Of a stretch of DNA of 32,839 nucleotides, positions 21,070 to 30,251 are shown piece after piece (position 1 is the first letter of the stretch; every line of letters starts with the position of its first letter). A program made the position numbers and the translations under genes. The DNA is from JBKJVQ01 sp046717125. GTDB taxonomy: Bacteria; Pseudomonadota; Alphaproteobacteria; Rhizobiales; Methyloligellaceae. The DNA is taken from NCBI GenBank assembly GCA_046717125.1, contig JBKJVQ010000137.1:1-32839 (forward strand). The letters are read 5' to 3'. The notes beneath the pieces were generated by a model that was not told the origin of the DNA, searched no databases, and worked only from the letters and a program-made list of their open reading frames with translations.

Positions 21070-24000
21070 ACGACGTTCGGGCGGCCATCGACGTCGGGCA
21101 GGCGCGCGCCTCCAATCCGCTCGGTTCGGCGTGGGTGTCAGCCAACGCGGGTTCTGGCAAGACGCATGTGCTGGTCGAGCGCATCCTGCGCCTGCTGCTG
21201 ACGGGCGTCGAGCCGCGCAAAATCCTATGCCTGACCTACACGAAAGCCGCGGCGGCCGAGATGGCGAATCGCGTCTTCGCGCGGCTGTCGCGCTGGGCGA
21301 CGGCAACCGACGGCGCGCTGCGCGCCGACCTCAATGCGCTCATGCGATCCGATCCGACGGCGGATCATATCGTCTCGGCGCGCCGCATGTTCGCCGCAAC
21401 GCTCGATGCGCCGGGCCTGATGCGCATTCATACGATCCATGGCTTCTGCGAGCGTCTGTTGCAGCGTTTTCCCCTCGAAGCGGGCGCGCCACCGGCCTTT
21501 TCGGTCCTCGACGAAGCGGAGGCCGATGCGCTTGTCGCGGCAGCGTTCGACAGGGCGCTGGCCGATGCAACGCGCGGCGGCACTGACCGTCTCGCAAGCG
21601 CGCTGCGTCAGCTTCTCGTCACCGTCAACGAACTGGGCCTGCGCGATCTGACCAAATGGGCCGTGGCCCGGCGGGACGATATCCGCGCCATAACGCGCTT
21701 GCACCAAGGCGGCGACGCCGCGTCGGCTGAACGCGGGGCGCTCCTGATCCTGTTCGGTGTGCCCGAAGGCGCAACCGAAGCCCAGCTCGTGAGCGACACG
21801 GCGAATGTCCTCACGGCGGCGGAGATGGAGGCGGCCGCGGCGGCGCTGGCAAGTAGCGCGGGCAACGATCTGAAAGCGTTAAAGCGACTGAACCCGGTGA
21901 TCGCCGCGCGTTCCGAAGATTTACGGGTCAACGCGCTCGGAGAGTTCTTTCTCACCAGGGGCGATCTGCGAAAGTCGATCTGCTCGGATAAGATCGATCC
22001 TGCAATCAAGACCGTACTCACGCAAGCCGCTGAAGAATTCCAGGCGTTGCGCATCCAGTTGCTCGGACTTCAGGCGGCCGAGTCGAGCGCGGCGATGCTC
22101 GTGTTTGCCGATGCGGTGATCGCCCGTTACGAACAGGCGAAGACGCGCGAGACCGTGCTCGATTTCACCGATCTGATCGAACGCACCAGGAGCCTCTTGC
22201 TGCGCGCCGATGCCGCGTCCTGGGTGCTCTACAAGCTCGACGGCGGCATCGACCACATCCTTGTCGATGAGGCACAGGATACGAGCGGTGCGCAATGGGG
22301 CATCGTCGGGGCGCTCGCGGCGGAATTTTTCGCCGGCGAGGGCGTTGAGCGCGGACTCCGCACGCTGTTCGCGGTCGGCGACGAGAAGCAGTCGATCTTC
22401 AGCTTTCAGGGCGCGGCCCCTGACCGTTTCGCGGAGACCGGTACTGAGCTGCGACGGCGGGCGCAGGTGGCCGGGATCAAGATGTCTCCGGTCGTTCTCA
22501 ATCTTTCCTTCCGCTCGACATCCGCAGTGCTGGGATCGGTGGACGGCGTGTTCGCGCAAGCCGACGCGAGGAAAGGCTTGACCTTTGGCGGCACGGACTA
22601 TGCGCCGCACGCGGCCCTCCGCGAGGGCCATGCGGGGCTTGTCGAACTCTGGCAGGTCGAGGAAATCATCCCCGCCAGCCCGTCCCCCGCCTTCAAACCG
22701 CTCGACGACGAGAGCGATCCCGCGAGCGCGTCAGGAACTCTCGCCGAGCGGATCGCGCGCCGGATCGCCCACATGATGACCACTGGAGAGGTCCTCGAAT
22801 CCGCCGGCCGGCCGATCGAGCCGCGCGACATTTTGATCCTTGTGCGCAGCCGCGGCACGTTCGCGCCGGCCATGGTGAACGCGCTGAAGACGCGCGGCAT
22901 TCCGGTTGCGGGCGCGGATCGCATGGTGTTGGCGGAGCATCTCGCCGTTCAGGATCTGGTCGCGCTCGGCGCATTCCTGCTCTTGCCCGAAGACGATCTG
23001 TCGCTCGCCTGCGTGCTGAAAAGCCCGCTGATCGGGCTCGACGACGACGACCTCTTCGCGATCGGCCATGGCCGAAGCTTCTCGCTCTGGTCGGCTCTGC
23101 GGGACAGGGCGGATTCCGATCCGCGCTTTTTCGCCGCGACGACGCAGCTCAACGCCTGGCTCGGGCGGGTCGACCTCGTCCCGCCTTACGAGTTCTACGC
23201 GACGCTGCTGGGCGCGAACGATCAGGAGATGCGGCAGCGTCTCCTGGCTGCGATGGGTCCCGGCGCGGCTGATGCAATCGATGAGTTCCTCGAAATTGCC
23301 CTGCGTCATGACGAGCGCGGCTCGCCGTCGATGCAGGCGTTCCTCGCCGCATTCGCGGAAGGGACGACGACGGTCAAGCGCGACATGGATCAGGGGCGCA
23401 ACGAAGTCCGCGTCATGACCGTGCACGGGGCCAAGGGACTGGAGGCCAACATCGTGTTCCTGCCGGACACGTGCGGCCTGCCGATTGCGCGGAGCAGCCA
23501 GTTGCTGCCGACCCATCGGCAAGGTGCCCCCGGCGCGCCGCATCTCGTGCATGATTTTCCCGGCTCGCAGATGGTGCCTCAAATCCAGTTGGCCCGTGCG
23601 GCGCGGCGCGAGGACGATATGGCCGAGTATCGCCGGCTCCTCTATGTCGGCATGACGCGCGCACGCGACCGGCTCTATGTCTGCGGCTGGAAGGGCAGGA
23701 ACAGCTACCCGGCGACGACTTGGCAGGCGCTGATTCGGGGGGGTCTCTCGGGTTCGTTCGCGCCTGCCGAGTGTCCGATAGCAGGGCAGGTCCTGCGGCT
23801 CGTTGAGCCGCAGACGGTTCCTTGCGCGACCGGACAAGCCGGGTCCAACATGATCCAGCGCGCGATCAGGCCGCCGGAATGGGCATTCACGCCCGCTCCG
23901 CAGGAGCGGCGGCCGCGTATCGCGACACCCTCTTCGCTCGACACGGGCTGGGATTTGGCGCGTGACGCGAAACTGCCCGAACCGCCGCCGCTGGGGCCGG

Positions 24001-24542
24001 CATCTCTCGCCCATGATGCGCGCTTCGAGCGAGGCCGCATCGCTCACCTCCTGTTGCAGCATCTGCCCGAGCACGCGCCGGAGAAATGGGACGCGATGGC
24101 GACGGAGCTTGCCCGCCTCAGGGCTCACTCGCTCGACGACGCGGCGCGCGACAGCATCGTGGCGGAGACGCTCGCGATCCTGCGCGATCCGCAGTTTGCG
24201 CCGTTGTTTGGCCCCGGCAGCCGCGCCGAGGTCGGTTTCGTCGCGCGCATCGGCAGCGGGGTCGAAATCGCCGGTCAGATCGACCGTCTCGTCGATCTCG
24301 GCGACCGGATGTTGATTGTCGACTACAAGACCAACCGGCCGCCGCCCCTGCAACCCGAGGATGTCGCGCCGGCCTATCTCGCGCAGCTCGCCGCCTATCG
24401 CGCGAGCTTGCGGCTCGCATTCCCGGGCAAGAGGATCGATGCGGCGCTGGTCTGGACCGATGGTCCGCGCCTTATGCCCATCCCAGATTCTCTGCTGGAC
24501 AAGGCTGAGGCGCGCATAGACGCCGCAGGCCCGCAACCTTGA
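21066..24542 (+). CDS. addA: Double-strand break repair helicase-nuclease AddA
   Basis: A 1158-residue UvrD-family (SF1) helicase. GTG 21066 overlaps the addB stop. Walker A ANAGSGKTHVLVER starts at residue 26, motif Ia follows as LCLTYTKAAAAEM, Walker B is HILVDEAQDT, motif III is FAVGDEKQSIFSFQGA, and later motifs are VRVMTVHGAKGLEANIVFLPD and RRLLYVGMTRARDRLYV. The C-terminal nuclease shows FERGRIAHLLLQHLPEHAP and GQIDRLVDLGDRMLIVDYKTN. Partner of AddB in recombinational repair. It is followed by a 96-bp gap and then trxA, the order expected in Hyphomicrobiales. Confidence 0.97.
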   Translation: MNDVRAAIDVGQARASNPLGSAWVSANAGSGKTHVLVERILRLLLTGVEPRKILCLTYTKAAAAEMANRVFARLSRWATATDGALRADLNALMRSDPTADHIVSARRMFAATLDAPGLMRIHTIHGFCERLLQRFPLEAGAPPAFSVLDEAEADALVAAAFDRALADATRGGTDRLASALRQLLVTVNELGLRDLTKWAVARRDDIRAITRLHQGGDAASAERGALLILFGVPEGATEAQLVSDTANVLTAAEMEAAAAALASSAGNDLKALKRLNPVIAARSEDLRVNALGEFFLTRGDLRKSICSDKIDPAIKTVLTQAAEEFQALRIQLLGLQAAESSAAMLVFADAVIARYEQAKTRETVLDFTDLIERTRSLLLRADAASWVLYKLDGGIDHILVDEAQDTSGAQWGIVGALAAEFFAGEGVERGLRTLFAVGDEKQSIFSFQGAAPDRFAETGTELRRRAQVAGIKMSPVVLNLSFRSTSAVLGSVDGVFAQADARKGLTFGGTDYAPHAALREGHAGLVELWQVEEIIPASPSPAFKPLDDESDPASASGTLAERIARRIAHMMTTGEVLESAGRPIEPRDILILVRSRGTFAPAMVNALKTRGIPVAGADRMVLAEHLAVQDLVALGAFLLLPEDDLSLACVLKSPLIGLDDDDLFAIGHGRSFSLWSALRDRADSDPRFFAATTQLNAWLGRVDLVPPYEFYATLLGANDQEMRQRLLAAMGPGAADAIDEFLEIALRHDERGSPSMQAFLAAFAEGTTTVKRDMDQGRNEVRVMTVHGAKGLEANIVFLPDTCGLPIARSSQLLPTHRQGAPGAPHLVHDFPGSQMVPQIQLARAARREDDMAEYRRLLYVGMTRARDRLYVCGWKGRNSYPATTWQALIRGGLSGSFAPAECPIAGQVLRLVEPQTVPCATGQAGSNMIQRAIRPPEWAFTPAPQERRPRIATPSSLDTGWDLARDAKLPEPPPLGPASLAHDARFERGRIAHLLLQHLPEHAPEKWDAMATELARLRAHSLDDAARDSIVAETLAILRDPQFAPLFGPGSRAEVGFVARIGSGVEIAGQIDRLVDLGDRMLIVDYKTNRPPPLQPEDVAPAYLAQLAAYRASLRLAFPGKRIDAALVWTDGPRLMPIPDSLLDKAEARIDAAGPQP

Positions 24543-24638
24543 CGGACGTGAGCCCCGTCCCTAGCTTCTGAGGACTTTCATCGGGGCGGGATGATGCGCT
24601 GTCCGCTAGACATCGGACGGCCAACTGGAGACCACTAA

Positions 24639-24974
24639 ATGGCAACGCATTCCGTGACCGACGCCGACTTTGACGCTGAGGTCCTCAAGTCCGACACCCC
24701 CGTTGTCGTGGATTTCTGGGCCGAATGGTGCGGCCCCTGCCGTCAGATCGCGCCGTCGCTGGACGAGATCGCGGCCGAGCTCGACGGCAAGGTCAAGATC
24801 GTCAAGATCAACATCGACGAAAACCCGAGCACGCCGACGAAATACAACGTGCGCGCCATCCCGACGCTGATCGCCTTCAAGGATGGCCAGGTTGCCTCGG
24901 AGCATCGCGGGGCGGCGCCAAAGGGCCGGCTGCTCGATTGGATCAAGGGCGCAACCAACGGCGCTGTGGCTTAA
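24639..24974 (+). CDS. trxA: Thioredoxin
   Basis: A 111-residue cytoplasmic thioredoxin. The redox site WCGPC has Cys31 and Cys34, followed by the family marks VKINIDENP and the cis-Pro segment RAIPTLIAFKDG. It reduces disulphides in ribonucleotide reductase, MsrA-type enzymes and many others with electrons from thioredoxin reductase. GGAG lies 10 nt before ATG 24639. It ends in a shared terminator with the converging folC. The gene may have its own promoter in the 96-bp gap after addA, though no clear boxes were found there. Confidence 0.97.
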   Translation: MATHSVTDADFDAEVLKSDTPVVVDFWAEWCGPCRQIAPSLDEIAAELDGKVKIVKINIDENPSTPTKYNVRAIPTLIAFKDGQVASEHRGAAPKGRLLDWIKGATNGAVA

Positions 24975-24994
24975 GCTTCAGATCAGTTCTGCTT

Positions 24995-25023
24995 AAAAGG
25001 CCGGGGCATTGCTCCGGCCTTTT
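24995..25023. terminator. Bidirectional terminator between trxA and folC
   Basis: AAAAGGCCGG (24995-25004) and CCGGCCTTTT (25014-25023) form a perfect 10-bp stem with a 9-nt loop. The stem itself ends in T residues on either strand, so it can stop both trxA and the reverse-strand operon, whose last gene ends at 25033. Confidence 0.85.
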
Positions 25024-25032
25024 GTTCGTCCG

Positions 25033-26376
25033 TCACCCCTGCAGGCGCAGGACTTCGCCGGCGAGATAGAGCGAGCCGCAGATCAGGATGCGCTGCGGAT
25101 GCTCGGCGCGCGCGGCGGCGAGCGCGGCGGGCACGTCCTGCATCGGCTCCGCTTCGAAGCCCTCTTCCTGCGCAACGGAAGCAAGCTCCTCGGCGGAGAA
25201 CGCGTTCTCCTCTCCCGGAACGGCCACGGTCAGGACGCGCCGCGCCAGTCCCTGGAATGGTTCGAGGAAGGCTCCGGCCTCCTTTGTCGCCATCATGCCC
25301 CAGACGAGCGTGAGCGGTCGCGGCACACGCTCCTCGATCTCGCCCATGGCGCGCGCCAGCGCCTCGCCGCCCGCGCGGTTGTGCCCGCCATCGAGCCAGA
25401 TTTCCGCCGCCGACCCGACGATCAAGTTGAGCGCTCCTCCGGACAACCGTTCGAGCCGGGCCGGCCAGACCACGCTGGTCAATCCCTGCTCGATAGAGTG
25501 TGCAAGGCCCTTCGGCCCGAACAGGGCGAACGCGGCGGCCACCGCCGCGCCCGCATTGTCGATCTGGTGACTGCCCATCAGCCGCGGCAGCGGCAGGTCC
25601 GTCATGCCGGCTTCGGTCTGAAACAAGAGGCGGCCCTGCTGGGCGAAACAGTCCCAGTCGCGGCCCGCGACCAGCAGCGGCGCATCGATCGCGGCAGCGC
25701 GCGCTTCGATGACATCGAACGCGGCATCGTCCTGACGCGCTACGATCGAGGGGACTTGCGGCTTCAGGATGCCAGCCTTTTCGCCCGCGATTTCGGGCAG
25801 GGTTTCGCCCAGGAACTGAACGTGATCGATCGATACCGGCGTGATGATCGTGAGCGCCGGCCGGTCGATCACATTGGTCGCATCGAGGCGTCCGCCGAGA
25901 CCGGTTTCCAGCAGCACGAGATCGGCCGGCGTCTCCGCCATGGCAAGAAAGGCGGCCGCAGTCGTGACCTCGAAAAAGGTGACGCTGTCGCCACCGTTGG
26001 CGGCTTCGGTGCGGGAGAGCACATCGACAAGATAATCCTCGGCGATCGGTGCCGCGCCGTTTGGTCCGGCGAGCGCGATCCGTTCGTGAAAGCGGACGAG
26101 GTGTGGGGAGGTGTAGACGTGGACGCGTAAGCCGCGCGCTTCGGCGATCGCCTTGAGAAACGCGATCACGGAGCCCTTGCCGTTCGTGCCGGCAACGTGA
26201 ATGACCGGCGGCAGGTTTGTATGCGGATTGCCCAGCCGTTCGAGCAGGTTGAGGATGCGGCCGAGCGATAGATCGATGACACGCGGATGCAGCGCTTTGA
26301 GCCGCGCCAGCAAGGCCTCGCTGTCAGTGTCCGTGTCAGGCGCGCGAAGCGCGCCGCCGAGGCGGGAGGGCGTCAT
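25033..26376 (-). CDS. folC: Folylpolyglutamate synthase / dihydrofolate synthase
   Basis: A 447-residue Mur-ligase-type enzyme that adds glutamate to dihydropteroate and to folates. The ATP loop VAGTNGKGSVIAFLKAIAE starts at residue 61, followed by SPHLVRFHERI, ETGLGGRLDATNVID, SIDHVQFLG and EIWLDGGHNRAGG. ATG 26376 is used; the open frame continues 50 codons upstream but that part overlaps accD and looks non-coding. It begins 7 bp after the accD stop, so the two are surely co-transcribed. It is the last gene of the reverse-strand block and ends beside the terminator at 24995-25023. Confidence 0.95.
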   Translation of the reverse strand: MTPSRLGGALRAPDTDTDSEALLARLKALHPRVIDLSLGRILNLLERLGNPHTNLPPVIHVAGTNGKGSVIAFLKAIAEARGLRVHVYTSPHLVRFHERIALAGPNGAAPIAEDYLVDVLSRTEAANGGDSVTFFEVTTAAAFLAMAETPADLVLLETGLGGRLDATNVIDRPALTIITPVSIDHVQFLGETLPEIAGEKAGILKPQVPSIVARQDDAAFDVIEARAAAIDAPLLVAGRDWDCFAQQGRLLFQTEAGMTDLPLPRLMGSHQIDNAGAAVAAAFALFGPKGLAHSIEQGLTSVVWPARLERLSGGALNLIVGSAAEIWLDGGHNRAGGEALARAMGEIEERVPRPLTLVWGMMATKEAGAFLEPFQGLARRVLTVAVPGEENAFSAEELASVAQEEGFEAEPMQDVPAALAAARAEHPQRILICGSLYLAGEVLRLQG

Positions 26377-26383
26377 GTTCGAA

Positions 26384-27370
26384 TCAATGCGGCGCGCCGG
26401 GCGGTGGCATATGCGCGCCCGAATCGTCCTTCTCCTTCGCTTCGACCTGGATCGATGAGCCGGGCGCCGAGACGTAAGCCGCGCCGTTGACCTTGCCCGG
26501 AACGACGAGATCGCGCCCCGGCTCACGATGCGTCAGCAGACGGCAGAGGCGGGACAGGGTCTCGCGCAGCTTGTGCCGATGCACGACCATGTCGACCATG
26601 CCGTGGTCGAGCAGATATTCCGACCGCTGGAATCCGTTCGGCAATTGCTCGCGGATGGTCTGCTCGATCACGCGCGGGCCCGCGAAGCCGATCAACGCGC
26701 CGGGCTCGGCGATATGGACGTCGCCCAGCATCGCGTAGGAGGCGGTGACGCCGCCGGTGGTCGGATGGGTCAGGACGACGATGTAGGGCAGTCGCGCGGC
26801 GCGAAGCGCCTGTACGCCGACCGTCGTGCGCGGCATCTGCATCAGCGACAGGATGCCTTCCTGCATGCGCGCGCCGCCCGACGCCGCGAACAGGATGAAC
26901 GGCGTCTTCCGCTCGACCGCTTCCGTCATGCCCATGATGACCGCTTCGCCCGCTGCGGTCCCGAGCGAGCCGCCCATGAAATTGAAGTCCTGCGCGGCGG
27001 CTGTAACGTCGAGCCCGTCCAGCGTGCCGGCGCCGACCACAACGGCGTCTTCCTGGCCGCACTTGGCGCGGGCTTCCTTCAGCCGGTCCAAATAGCGCTT
27101 CTCGTCGCGGAAGCGTAGCGGATCGGGCGAGGTCGGGGGCTGGGCGATCGCGTCGTACTCGCCCTCGTCGAACAGCGACCGGAGCCTGGCCTTTGCGGTC
27201 ATCTTCATGTGATAGCCGGAGCCCGGTATCACGAATTGATTGGCTTCGAGATCCTTATAAAAAATCATCTGCCCCGTTTCAGGGCATTTTACCCACAGAT
27301 TATCCGGCACCTCCTTCTTGCGAAGAATGCTCCGGATCCTCGGCGGGACGAAATTGTTGATCCAGTTCAC
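26384..27370 (-). CDS. accD: Acetyl-CoA carboxylase carboxyltransferase subunit beta
   Basis: A 328-residue subunit that with AccA transfers CO2 from carboxybiotin to acetyl-CoA, the committed step of fatty-acid synthesis. Marks are the N-terminus VNWINNFVPPRIRS, DALDGLDVT-like AGTLDGLDVTAAAQDFNFMGG, FAASGGARMQEGILSLMQM and HPTTGGVTASYAMLGDVH. GTG 27370 is chosen because homologues start at MNWI; TTG 27391 would add 7 residues. The N-terminal zinc-ribbon region has only the first of four Cys (WVKCPET; the others are Thr32, Ile48 and Ser51), as in other Alphaproteobacteria. The C-terminus has an ~25-residue hydrophilic tail. It follows trpA by 80 bp. Confidence 0.95.
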   Translation of the reverse strand: MNWINNFVPPRIRSILRKKEVPDNLWVKCPETGQMIFYKDLEANQFVIPGSGYHMKMTAKARLRSLFDEGEYDAIAQPPTSPDPLRFRDEKRYLDRLKEARAKCGQEDAVVVGAGTLDGLDVTAAAQDFNFMGGSLGTAAGEAVIMGMTEAVERKTPFILFAASGGARMQEGILSLMQMPRTTVGVQALRAARLPYIVVLTHPTTGGVTASYAMLGDVHIAEPGALIGFAGPRVIEQTIREQLPNGFQRSEYLLDHGMVDMVVHRHKLRETLSRLCRLLTHREPGRDLVVPGKVNGAAYVSAPGSSIQVEAKEKDDSGAHMPPPGAPH

Positions 27371-27450
27371 TTCAGCACTCGATGGCTGCAACGCTGCAAG
27401 TTTACTGCCCCAAGATGGGCATGCGCGATTCGAATTGCGCGGTTTCGCGG

Positions 27451-28302
27451 CTATTTGACGGCGGCAAGACCGCCTGCGCGCATCCCTTCTGTGATCGCGC
27501 GCACGAGCCGAAGCACCGCTTCTACGGTTGCTTTGCTCCCGCGCCCGTCGGGGCCGAGCGACGATGCGACCGCGTTAACCAAAGCCGAACCAATCACGAC
27601 GCCATCCGCGCCTTGCGCGATGGCGCGCGCCTGTTCCGCCGTCTTGACCCCGAAGCCCACCGCGACCGGCAATGTCGTGGCGCGTTTGATCCGAGCCACA
27701 TGGGCCGCGACCTGCGCGGGATCCGGGGTCCGCGTGCCGGTAATTCCAGCTATCGATACGTAATAAACGAAACCCGAGGTGTTGGCGAGCACCGCCGGCA
27801 GCCGGCGGTCGTCGGTCGTCGGCGTCGCGAGCCTTATGAAATTGACGCCCCTGGCTTGTGCGGGGAGGCACAGTTCGTCGTCGGCCTCCGGCGGTAGATC
27901 CACGACGATCAGTCCGTCGACGCCGGCTTCTTCCGCCCCATCGAGGAAGCGGTCGACGCCCATTGAATGGATCGGGTTGTAATAGCCCATCAGCACGATC
28001 GGCGTGTCGGGATCGCCCTGGCGGAATTCGCGAGCCATCCGTAGCGTCTTCGCCAGCGTCTGGCCCGCCTTCAGTGCGCGCTGCGACGAGGCCTGGATCG
28101 CCGGCCCGTCCGCCATGGGATCGGAGAACGGCATGCCGAGTTCGATAACATCCGCGCCGGCTGCCGGAAGCTGCCTCAGGAGGTCGAGAGAGGTGTCGTA
28201 GTCCGGATCGCCCGCCGTGACGAAGGTCACGAGCGCCTTTCGGCGCTCGGCCTTCAGCGCGGCGAAGCGCCGGTCGATGCGCGTGGCGCTACGCACTCTC
28301 AC
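27451..28302 (-). CDS. trpA: Tryptophan synthase alpha subunit
   Basis: A 283-residue TIM-barrel enzyme that cleaves indole-3-glycerol phosphate to indole, which passes to TrpB. Catalytic residues are visible in DVIELGMPFSDPMADG: Glu54 and Asp61 (Glu49 and Asp60 in Salmonella). Further marks are PIVLMGYYNPI, GVDGLIVVDLPPEAD and LPVAVGFGVKTAEQA. GTG 28302 overlaps the trpB stop (GTGA); the open frame upstream lies within trpB. Position and coupling fit an alpha-beta complex made in equal amounts. Confidence 0.96.
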   Translation of the reverse strand: MRVRSATRIDRRFAALKAERRKALVTFVTAGDPDYDTSLDLLRQLPAAGADVIELGMPFSDPMADGPAIQASSQRALKAGQTLAKTLRMAREFRQGDPDTPIVLMGYYNPIHSMGVDRFLDGAEEAGVDGLIVVDLPPEADDELCLPAQARGVNFIRLATPTTDDRRLPAVLANTSGFVYYVSIAGITGTRTPDPAQVAAHVARIKRATTLPVAVGFGVKTAEQARAIAQGADGVVIGSALVNAVASSLGPDGRGSKATVEAVLRLVRAITEGMRAGGLAAVK

Positions 28303-29516
28303 ATTTCCATGCCGAGATGGTCGGCGACAGCGAAGATGTCCTTGTCGCCCCGTCCGCACATGTTCATCACGAGAAGATGATCGCGCGGCAGAGTCGGCGC
28401 GAGCTTCGTGACGAAGGCAAGCGCATGCGCGGGCTCGAGTGCCGGGATGATGCCTTCGAGCTTGGTGCAGAGTTGGAACGCTGCGAGCGCTTCCTTGTCG
28501 GTCGCCGGCACATAGGTCACGCGCCCCGTATCCTTGAGCCAGGAATGCTCCGGCCCGACGCCCGGGTAGTCGAGCCCGGCGGAGATCGAATGACCCTCCG
28601 TGATCTGACCATCCCCGTCCTGGAGCAGATAGGTGCGGTTGCCGTGCAGCACGCCGGGCCGCCCGCCCGTCATCGAGGCCGCATGGCCGTTGTCGATATC
28701 GATGCCGTGCCCGCCCGCCTCGACGCCGTAGATCGCGACGGAAGGCTCATCGAGAAAGGGGTGGAACAGGCCGATCGCGTTCGAGCCGCCGCCGATACAG
28801 GCGACGAGCGAATCCGGCAGGCGGCCTTCCGCTTCCATCATCTGCTCGCGCGTCTCGTTGCCGATCACGGACTGGAAGTCGCGCACCATGGCGGGGTAGG
28901 GGTGGGGGCCGGCCGCCGTGCCGATGATGTAGAACGTGTCCTCGACATTGGCGACCCAGTCGCGCAACGCCTCGTTCATCGCGTCTTTCAGCGTCGAGGC
29001 GCCGGATGTGACCGGCACGACCGTTGCGCCGAGCAGCTTCATGCGGAACACGTTCGGCCGCTGCCGCTTCACGTCGGTTGCGCCCATATAAACGACGCAA
29101 GGCAGGCCGAACCGCGCCGCGACGGTTGCGACCGCAACGCCATGCTGCCCCGCGCCCGTCTCGGCGATGATGCGCGTTTTGCCCATGCGGCGCGCGAGCT
29201 GAATCTGGCCGAGGCAGTTGTTGATCTTGTGACTGCCGGTGTGGTTCAGCTCGTCGCGCTTGAAATAGATTTTCGCGCCGCCGAAATGCTCCGTCAGCCG
29301 CTCGGCGAAATAGAGCGGGCTGGGCCGGCCCGCATAGTGCGTATTCAGATTTTCAAGTTCGGCGCAGAACTCCGGATCGCTCTTCGCCGCTTCGTACGCG
29401 CGTTCGAGGTCGAGGATCAGCGGCATGAGCGTCTCGGCGACGAAGCGCCCGCCATAGATGCCAAAATGGCCACGCTCGTCGGGGCCGGTGCGGAAGGAAT
29501 TCGGGCGATCGTTCAT
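28299..29516 (-). CDS. trpB: Tryptophan synthase beta subunit
   Basis: A 405-residue PLP enzyme joining indole and serine to tryptophan. The PLP lysine is Lys97 in HTGSHKINN. Other marks are GRPSPLYFAERLTEHFGG, AETGAGQHGVAVATVAARFG, CIGGGSNAIGLFHPF and the C-terminal GRGDKDIF. ATG 29516 overlaps the trpF stop (ATGA), which settles the start although the open frame runs further upstream. The first two residues before FGIYGGRFVAETLMP are preceded by a short leader typical of the family. Confidence 0.98.
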   Translation of the reverse strand: MNDRPNSFRTGPDERGHFGIYGGRFVAETLMPLILDLERAYEAAKSDPEFCAELENLNTHYAGRPSPLYFAERLTEHFGGAKIYFKRDELNHTGSHKINNCLGQIQLARRMGKTRIIAETGAGQHGVAVATVAARFGLPCVVYMGATDVKRQRPNVFRMKLLGATVVPVTSGASTLKDAMNEALRDWVANVEDTFYIIGTAAGPHPYPAMVRDFQSVIGNETREQMMEAEGRLPDSLVACIGGGSNAIGLFHPFLDEPSVAIYGVEAGGHGIDIDNGHAASMTGGRPGVLHGNRTYLLQDGDGQITEGHSISAGLDYPGVGPEHSWLKDTGRVTYVPATDKEALAAFQLCTKLEGIIPALEPAHALAFVTKLAPTLPRDHLLVMNMCGRGDKDIFAVADHLGMEM

Positions 29517-30163
29517 AGGGAAGCTGCCATCTGCTGTCTTGCCGCGGCGATGAAGCGCGCGATCAGGTCCGGGTCTTTCACGCCGGGCCCGGTTTCGACG
29601 CCCGAGGACACGTCGACCCCGTAGGGGCAAAGGCGTGCGACGGCCTCGGCGATATTGTCGGGGCCAAGACCTCCGGACAGGAGGTAGCGCCGGTCGGTCC
29701 CTTCGAGCAAGCGGTGATCGAAGGAGAGCCCGTTGCCGCCCGGAAGCCGAGCGTCCGGCGGGGGCTGGGCATCGAACAGGATCAGATCGGCGACGCGATG
29801 ATATTTTGCGGCACTCGCAAGGTCTTCGGCGCGTCCGACCCTGATCGCCTTGATCACGCCCGCGCCGGATGCGTACCTGATCGCGTCTGCTCGTTCCGGC
29901 GTCTCGCTTCCGTGCAGCTGGATGAAATCGGGGCGGATGCGCGACGCGATCTCGGCAATGAGAAAATCGTCCGGATCGACGGTGACGGCGACGACAGTCG
30001 CCTGCCCCCGCGCCCGATCCGCAAGATACGACGCATCGTCAAACGCAAGGTGTCGCGGGCTCTTCTCGAAAAAGACGAGCCCGATCATATCAGCGCCGGC
30101 ATCGAGCGCGGCGTCGAGCGCGGGCATCGTCGTCATGCCGCAGATTTTGACTTTGACGGGCAC
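29513..30163 (-). CDS. trpF: Phosphoribosylanthranilate isomerase
   Basis: A 216-residue TIM-barrel enzyme catalysing the Amadori rearrangement before indole-glycerol-phosphate synthase. The N-terminus VPVKVKICGMTTMPALDAAL contains the catalytic Cys (KICGM). Later marks are FFEKSPRHL, FIQLHGSETPE, LILFDAQPP and the phosphate-binding LSGGLGPDNIAEAV. GTG 30163 is preferred because the barrel begins at once; GTG 30205 would add 14 residues (SRAQEAAREVSEP) and cannot be excluded. It overlaps trpB by 4 nt. Other trp genes (trpE, G, D, C) are not in the window, the split arrangement usual in this class. Confidence 0.94.
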   Translation of the reverse strand: MPVKVKICGMTTMPALDAALDAGADMIGLVFFEKSPRHLAFDDASYLADRARGQATVVAVTVDPDDFLIAEIASRIRPDFIQLHGSETPERADAIRYASGAGVIKAIRVGRAEDLASAAKYHRVADLILFDAQPPPDARLPGGNGLSFDHRLLEGTDRRYLLSGGLGPDNIAEAVARLCPYGVDVSSGVETGPGVKDPDLIARFIAAARQQMAASL

Positions 30164-30251
30164 AGGCTCACTGACCTCGCGCGCCGCTTCTTGAGCGCGT
30201 GACACCGGCTATACAGCCGCACCTGCCGAAAATGAAGCGCGAGAGCGAGCG

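Noticed and set aside
22731..24536. Long reverse-strand open frame (601 codons) opposite addA
   Set aside because: Composition is Arg/Gly/His-rich with no motifs, a usual shadow of a GC-rich gene; addA helicase and nuclease motifs cover the same region.
25009..26130. Forward open frame opposite folC
   Set aside because: Shadow of folC; Arg-rich, no motifs, and it begins inside the trxA/folC terminator.
28317..29624. Forward open frame opposite trpB
   Set aside because: Covers all of trpB in antisense with Arg/Asp/His-rich sequence and no known domain.
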